DNA of 64,000 nt. It comes from Acanthosoma haemorrhoidale (taxonomy: Eukaryota > Arthropoda > Insecta > Hemiptera > Acanthosomatidae). Numbering within the stretch: position 1 is the stretch's first letter; each line of letters opens with the position of its first letter. Of this stretch, positions 57,214-64,000 are shown piece after piece. Under the pieces are notes generated by a model. The model made no database searches. It was given only the letters and a program-made list of their open reading frames with translations, and was not told the origin of the DNA. The DNA lies in the NCBI GenBank assembly GCA_930367205.1, contig OV884014.1, forward strand, positions 119,791,768 through 119,855,767. The letters run 5' to 3'. Both the position numbers and the translations under genes were made by a program.

Positions 57214-59940
57214 ATCATACGATCGTATCATTTGCCCTTATTGTATCACGTGATACAATCGTATGATTGAAGTTACAGTAAATATACTATTAAATAATGT
57301 CGATTATGACAGTGTACTGTATCATTGGCACTTATTGTATCACGTGATACGATCGTATGATTGAAGTCATGAATGAATATAACATCAAATGATGTCGATT
57401 ATGATAGCGCACCATATCATTAGCACTTGTTGTATAATGTGATGTGATCGTATGATAAAAGTTACAAGTGAATATAAAATCAAATAATGTCGATTATAAT
57501 AGTATAGCACATCATTGGCACTCATTATATCACGTGATACGATCGTATGATTAAGGTTACGAGTGAATAAACTATTAAATGATGTCGAATATGATAGTGT
57601 ACCGCATCATTGGCACTCATTATATCACGTGATACGATCGTATGATTGAAGTCACGAGTGAATATATCATCAAATGATGTTGAATATGATTGTATAATGT
57701 GTCATTGGCAAACATTGTATCACGTGATACGATCGTATGATTAAAGTTACGAGTGAATACAACATCAAATGATGTCGATTATGATAGTGTACCGCATCAT
57801 TGGCACTCATTATATCACGTGATACGATCGTTTGATGAAAGTTACGAGTGAATATAACATCAAATGATGTCGAATAGGATTGTATAATGTATCATTAGCA
57901 CTCATTGTTTTACGTGATACGATCGTATGATTAAAGTTACGAGTGAATATACTATTAAATGATGTCGATTATGATAGTGTACCGCATCATTGGCACTAAT
58001 TGTATCACGTGGTACGATCGTATGATTAAAGTTACGAGTGAAGATAACATCAAATGATGTCGATTATAATAGTGTACCGTACCATTGGCACTCATAGTAT
58101 CACGTGATATGATCGTATGATTGAAGTCAAGAGTGAATATAATATCAAATGATGTCAATTATGATAGTGTACCGCATCATTGGCACTCATTGTTTCACGT
58201 GATACGATCGTATGATTAAAGTTACAGGTGAATATAACATCAAATGATGTAGATTATGATAGTGTACCGCATCATTGGCACTCATTATATCACGTGATAC
58301 GATCGTATGATGAAAGTTACGAGTGAATATAACATCAAATGATGTCGAATAGGATTGTATAATGTATCATTAGCACTCATTGTTTCACGTGATACGATCG
58401 TATGATTAAAGTTACGAGTGAATATAACATCAAATAATGTTGAATATGATTGTATAATGTATCATTAGCACTCATTGTTTCACGTGATACGATCGTATGA
58501 TTAAAGTTACGAGTAAATATAACATCAAATGATGTCGATTATAATAGTGTTCCGTATCATAAGCACTCATTGTATCACGTGATACGATCGTATGATGAAA
58601 GTTACAAGTAAATATACTATTAAATGATGTCGATTATGACAGTGTACCGTACCATTGGCACTCATAGTATCACGTGATACGATCGTATGATTGAAGTCAC
58701 AAGTGAATATAATATCAAATGATGTCAATTATGATAGTGTACCGCATCATTGGCACTCATTATATCACTTGATACGATCGTATGATTGAAGTCACGAGTG
58801 AATATACTATCAAATGATGTTGAATATGATTGTATAATGTGTCATTGGCACACATTGTATCACGTGATACGATCGTATGATTAAAGTTACGAGTGAATGC
58901 AACATCAAATGATGTCGATTATGATAGTGTACCGCATCATTGGCACTCATTATATCACGTGATACGATCGTATGATGAAAGTTACGAGTGAATATAACAT
59001 CAAATGATGTCGAATAGGATTGTATAATGTATCATTAGCACTCATTGTTTCACGTGATACGATCGTATGATTAAAGTTACGATTGGAGATACTAATAAAT
59101 GATGTTGAATATAATAGTGCACCATATCATTAGCACTTATTGTATCATGTGATGCGATCATATGATTAAAGTTACAAGTGAATATAACATCAAATGATGT
59201 CGATTATAATAGTGTACCGCATCATTTGCACTCATTATATCACGTGATACTATCGTATGATCGAAGTCACGAGTGAATATAACATCAAATAATGCTAAAT
59301 ATGATTGTATAGTGTAGCATTGACACTCATTGTATCACGAGATACGATCGTATGATTGAAGTCACGAGTGAATATAACATCAAATGATGTTGAATATGAT
59401 TGTATAATGTATCATTAGCACTCATTGTTTCACGTGATACGATCGTATGATTAAAGTTACAGGTGAATATAACATCAAATCATGTCGATTATGATAGTGT
59501 ACCGCATCATTGGCACTCATTATATCATGTGATACTATCGTATGATTGAAGTCACGAGTGAATATAACATCAAATGATGCTACATATGATTGTATAGTGT
59601 ATCATTAGCACTCATTGTTTCACGTGATACGATCGTATGATTAAAGTTACGAGTAAATATAACATCAAATGATGTTGAATATGATTGTATTATGTATCAT
59701 TAGCACTCATTGTTTCACGTGATACGATCGTATGATTAAAGTTACAGGTGAATATAACATCAAATGATGTCGATTATGATAGTGTACCGCATCATTGGCA
59801 CTCATTATATCACGTGATACTATCGTATAATGAAAGTTACGAGTGAATATACTATTAAATGATGTCGATTATGATAGTGTACCGCATCATTGGCACTAAT
59901 TGTATCACGTGATACGATCGTATGATCAAAGCTACGAGTT
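57214..59940. repeat. Satellite A block 5 (~29 monomers)
   Basis: The counterpart of 13122-15848 at an offset of 44092. It has the same degenerate left-edge monomers and the same order of variants. Private differences include TTTACGTG at 57909-57916 and TCATGTGATAC at 59525-59535, both altering the CACGTG palindrome. No gene is visible. Confidence 0.95.
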
Positions 59941-60058
59941 AACATAATAGGGCAGGTATTATTGTACCAGCTATGAAATACGCATTTTTGTAAAATTCAA
60001 CTTTTGGACGATATTTTTCTTGTTTTGGTATGAGGAAATCATAATTGTTCAGGAGCTG
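58737..60058. repeat. 1323-bp out-of-register tandem duplication, copy 1
   Basis: A segment from GTGTACCGC in A (58737) to CAGGAGCTG in B (60058) is followed by one extra T and then the same segment again from 60060. The length is not a multiple of 95 or 97, and the joint links A to the interior of a B monomer, so the alignment was not monomer to monomer. Offsets confirm it: 58741 to 60064 and 59941 to 61264 are both 1323. Confidence 0.92.
59941..60058. repeat. Satellite B block B5, truncated after ~1.2 monomers
   Basis: It begins with the standard left junction (AGTTAACATAATAGGG) and the GGTATTATTG first monomer, then enters the second monomer. It stops at CAGGAGCTG (60050-60058), where other blocks continue CCGTACCAGC. 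The sequence passes through one unmatched T into GTGTACCGCATC of satellite A. The cut results from the 1323-bp tandem duplication described below. Confidence 0.95.
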
Positions 60059-61263
60059 TGTGTACCGCATCATTGGCACTCATTATATCACTTGATACGA
60101 TCGTATGATTGAAGTCACGAGTGAATATACTATCAAATGATGTTGAATATGATTGTATAATGTGTCATTGGCACACATTGTATCACGTGATACGATCGTA
60201 TGATTAAAGTTACGAGTGAATGCAACATCAAATGATGTCGATTATGATAGTGTACCGCATCATTGGCACTCATTATATCACGTGATACGATCGTATGATG
60301 AAAGTTACGAGTGAATATAACATCAAATGATGTCGAATAGGATTGTATAATGTATCATTAGCACTCATTGTTTCACGTGATACGATCGTATGATTAAAGT
60401 TACGATTGGAGATACTAATAAATGATGTTGAATATAATAGTGCACCATATCATTAGCACTTATTGTATCATGTGATGCGATCATATGATTAAAGTTACAA
60501 GTGAATATAACATCAAATGATGTCGATTATAATAGTGTACCGCATCATTTGCACTCATTATATCACGTGATACTATCGTATGATTGAAGTCACGAGTGAA
60601 TATAACATCAAATAATGCTAAATATGATTGTATAGTGTAGCATTGACACTCATTGTATCACGAGATACGATCGTATGATTGAAGTCACGAGTGAATATAA
60701 CATCAAATGATGTTGAATATGATTGTATAATGTATCATTAGCACTCATTGTTTCACGTGATACGATCGTATGATTAAAGTTACAGGTGAATATAACATCA
60801 AATCATGTCGATTATGATAGTGTACCGCATCATTGGCACTCATTATATCACGTGATACTATCGTATGATTGAAGTCACGAGTGAATATAACATCAAATGA
60901 TGCTACATATGATTGTATAGTGTATCATTAGCACTCATTGTTTCACGTGATACGATCGTATGATTAAAGTTACGAGTAAATATAACATCAAATGATGTTG
61001 AATATGATTGTATTATATATCATTAGCACTCATTGTTTCACGTGATACGATCGTATGATTAAAGTTACAGGTGAATATAACATCAAATGATGTCGATTAT
61101 GATAGTGTACCGCATCATTGGCACTCATTATATCACGTGATACTATCGTATAATGAAAGTTACGAGTGAATATACTATTAAATGATGTCGATTATGATAG
61201 TGTACCGCATCATTGGCACTAATTGTATCACGTGATACGATCGTATGATCAAAGCTACGAGTT
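60059..61263. repeat. Satellite A block 6 (~12.7 monomers)
   Basis: A second copy of 58737-59940, offset 1323 bp, lying between truncated B5 and full-length B6. It is near identical to its source. One visible private change is TATTATATATC near 61010-61021, where the source has TATTATGTATC. No gene is visible. Confidence 0.95.
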
Positions 61264-61381
61264 AACATAATAGGGCAGGTATTATTGTACCAGCTATGAA
61301 ATACGCATTTTTGTAAAATTCAACTTTTGGACGATATTTTTCTTGTTTTGGTATGAGGAAATCATAATTGTTCAGGAGCTG
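60060..61381. repeat. 1323-bp out-of-register tandem duplication, copy 2
   Basis: The second copy, which continues normally into the rest of the B block (CCGTACCAGC from 61382). The corresponding first-block region at 12.1-16 kb has no such duplication, so this is specific to the 56-62 kb copy. Confidence 0.92.
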
Positions 61382-62260
61382 CCGTACCAGCTATAAAATA
61401 CTCTTATATGTAAAAATTTAACTTTTCGACGATATTTTCCTTGTTTTGGTATCAGGAGAACATAATGGGGCAGGAGCTAACTTACTATCTATGAAATACG
61501 CATTTTCGAAAAATTCGACTTTTTGACGATATTTTCCTTGATTTCGTATCAGGAGAACATAAAAGAGCAGGAGCTAACGTTCCAGCTATGAAATACCCAT
61601 TTTTTAAAAATTCGACTTTTTGACGATATTTTCGTATCAGGAGAACATAATGGGGAAGGAGCTGACGTACGAGCTATGAAATACGCAATTTTTGTAAAAA
61701 TTTGAGTTTTCGACGATATTTTCCTTGTTTTGGTATCAGGAGAACATAATGGGGCAGGAGCTAACGTACTAGCTATGAAATACGCATTTTCGAAAAATTG
61801 GACTTTTTGACGATATTTTCTTTGATTTCGTATCAGGAGAACATAAAAGAGCAGGAGCTAACGTTCCAGCTATAAAATACCCATTTTTTAAAAATTCAAC
61901 TTTTTGACGATATTTTCCTTGTTTTCGTATCAGGAGAAAATAATAGGGTTGGAGCTAACGTACCAGCTATGAAATACGCAATTTTTGTAAAAATTTGACT
62001 TTTGGACGATATTTTCTTTGTTTCGGTATCAGGAGAACATAATGGGACAGGAGCTAACTTACTAGCTCTAAATACGCATTTTAGTAAAAATTCGACTTTT
62101 TGACGACATTTTTCTTGTTTTGGTATCAGGAGAACATAATGGGGCAGGTGCTAACGTACAAGCTATGAAATACGCATTTTTGTAAAATCTCAACTTTTTT
62201 AAAATGTTTTCTTTGTTTTGGTATCAGGAGTACATAAAGGGGCAAGAGCTAACGTACAAG
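61264..62260. repeat. Satellite B block B6 (copy of B2)
   Basis: A full 997-bp block matching B2 at an offset of 45415 (44092 plus the extra 1323 bp inserted upstream). It carries the B2-type variants GACGTACGAGC and GAGCTAACG. Confidence 0.96.
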
Positions 62261-64000
62261 ATCATACGATCGTATCATTTGCACTTATTGTATCACGTGA
62301 TACAATCGTATGATTGAAGTTACAGTAAATATACTATTAAATAATGTCGATTATGACAGTGTACTGTATCATTGGCACTTATTGTATCACGTGATACGAT
62401 CGTATGATTGAAGTCATGAATGAATATAACATCAAATGATGTCGATTATGATAGCGCACCATATCATTAGCACTTGTTGTATAATGTGATGTGATCGTAT
62501 GATAAAAGTTACAAGTGAATATAAAATCAAATAATGTCGATTATAATAGTATAGCACATCATTGGCACTCATTATATCACGTGATACGATCGTATGATTA
62601 AGGTTACGAGTGAATAAACTATTAAATGATGTCGAATATGATAGTGTACCGCATCATTGGCACTCATTATATCACTTGATACGATCGTATGATTGAAGTC
62701 ACGAGTGAATATATCATCAAATGATGTTGAATATGATTGTATAACGTGTCATTGGCAAACATTGTATCACGTGATACGATCGTATGATTAAAGTTACGAG
62801 TGAATACAACATCAAATGATGTCGATTATGATAGTGTACCGCATCATTGGCACTCATTATATCACGTGATACGATCGTTTGATGAAAGTTACGAGTGAAT
62901 ATAACATCAAATGATGTTGAATATGATTGTATAATGTGTCATTGGCAAACATTGTATCACGTGATACGATCGTATGATTAAAGTTACGAGTGAATACAAC
63001 ATCAAATGATGTCGATTATGATAGTGTACCGCATCATTGGCACTCATTATATCACGTGATACGATCGTTTGATGAAAGTTACGAGTGAATATAACATCAA
63101 ATAATGTCGAATAGGATTGTATAATGTATCATTAGCACTCATTGTTTCACGTGATACGATCGTATGATTAAAGTTACGAGTAAATATAACATCAAATGAT
63201 GTCGAATATGATAATGTACCGTATCGTTAGCACTCATTGTATCACGTGATACGATCGTATGATGAAAGTTACGAGTAAATATACTATTAAATAATGTCGA
63301 TTATGATAGTGTACCGCATTACTGGCACTCATTATATCACGTGATACGATCGTATGATTGAAGTCACGAGTGAATATAACATCAAATGATGTCAATTATG
63401 ATAGTGTTCCGTATCATAAGCACTCATTGTATCACGTGATACGATCGTATGATGAAAGTTACAAGTAAATATACTATTAAATGATGTCGATTATGACAGT
63501 GTACCGTACCATTGGCACTCATAGTATCACGTGATACGATCGTATGATTGAAGTCACGAATGAATATAACATCAAATGATGTCGATTATGATAGTGTACC
63601 GCATCATTAGCACACATTGTATCACGTGGTACGATCGTATGATTAAAGTTACGAGTGAAGATAACATCAAATGATGTCGATTATAATAGTGTACCGTACC
63701 ATTGGCACTCATAGTATCACGTGATATGATCGTATGATTGAAGTCAAGAGTGAATATAATATCAAATGATGTCAATTATGATAGTGTACCGCATCATTGG
63801 CACTCATTGTTTCACGTGATACGATCGTATGATTAAAGTTACAGGTGAATATAACATCAAATGATGTCGATTATGATAGTGTACCGCATCATTGGCACTC
63901 ATTATATCACGTGATACGATCGTTTGATGAAAGTTACGAGTGAATATAACATCAAATGATGTCGAATAGGATTGTATAATGTATCATTAGCACTCATTGT
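62261..64000. repeat. Satellite A block 7 (~18 monomers, runs off the window)
   Basis: It opens with the degenerate edge monomers, then ordinary A monomers matching the 16.8-19 kb region. It contains a 190-bp (two-monomer) tandem duplication near 62720-63100. The array continues past the window end. No gene is visible. Confidence 0.95.
62720..63100. repeat. Two-monomer (190-bp) tandem duplication
   Basis: GATGTTGAATATGATTG with GTGTCATTGGCAAACATTG appears at 62725 and again at 62915. Each is followed by a GAATACAAC monomer and CGATCGTTTGATG. The corresponding place near 17.3-17.5 kb has one set. The two copies differ at ATAACGTG (first) and ATAATGTG (second). Confidence 0.82.

Larger units (their letters stand above)
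47220..64000. repeat. ~17-kb mosaic segment, copy 2
   Basis: The partner of 2.75-20.1 kb. It contains B4, B5 and B6 where copy 1 has B1 and B2. The 27.2-36.1 kb region is a further copy of its first 8.9 kb (offset 19941), ending just before the point where B4 would begin. Confidence 0.88.

Noticed and set aside
1..64000. Iterated replication origin or partition-site repeats of a plasmid, phage or virus.
   Set aside because: Iterons are short, few and next to replication genes. Here about 670 monomers fill 64 kb with no gene at all.
1..64000. Telomeric or microsatellite tracts.
   Set aside because: No short-unit tract (such as TTAGGG, TTTAGGG or TTAGG runs) is present; the shortest true period is about 95 bp.

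Overview
The window is entirely satellite DNA. I see no protein-coding gene, RNA gene, transposon, CRISPR array or bacterial or viral module on either strand. Two unrelated tandem-repeat families fill the 64 kb. Satellite A has a 95-bp monomer and covers about 58.8 kb (roughly 620 copies in seven blocks). Satellite B has a 97-99-bp monomer and covers about 5.2 kb (roughly 53 copies in six blocks). Such a long gene-free array of short monomers with multi-kilobase higher-order structure suggests eukaryotic constitutive heterochromatin, most plausibly a centromere or pericentromere. The sequence does not let me name the organism. A consensus A monomer is about 37% G+C and carries six CpGs, about twice the chance expectation for its composition. 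I see no CENP-B-box-like sequence in either monomer.

Layout: A 1-12124; B1 12125-13121; A 13122-15848; B2 15849-16845; A 16846-19002; B3 19003-20096 (a different, longer version); A 20097-56216 (36 kb without interruption); B4 56217-57213; A 57214-59940; B5 59941-60058 (cut off after about 1.2 monomers); A 60059-61263; B6 61264-62260; A 62261-64000. All six B blocks share the same left junction with A. The five full blocks share the same bases at the start of the right junction. B therefore probably entered A once and was then copied as part of larger A+B units.

The A array is a mosaic of nested duplications that can be placed from rare variants. There is a 24-monomer tandem duplication (2280 bp, 23829-28388), a 34-monomer duplication starting at the B3 edge (3230 bp, from 20108), an A+B unit of 3724 bp, and an out-of-register 1323-bp duplication whose joint at 60058 truncates B5. 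A stretch of about 17 kb (about 2.75-20.1 kb) also recurs at 47.2-64.0 kb, offset by about 44.1-45.5 kb. Copies differ by whole-monomer gains and losses (95, 190, 285, 380 bp), as expected from unequal exchange.

Most A monomers carry two overlapping perfect palindromes (GTATCACGTGATAC and ATACGATCGTAT) plus a second short dyad (ACATCA-AA-TGATGT). The first palindrome holds a CACGTG E-box/G-box and matches the yeast CDEI consensus RTCACRTG. This dyad-rich design is the most biologically suggestive feature here. A role in centromere identity or protein binding is inference. All comparisons were made by eye, so identities are qualitative.
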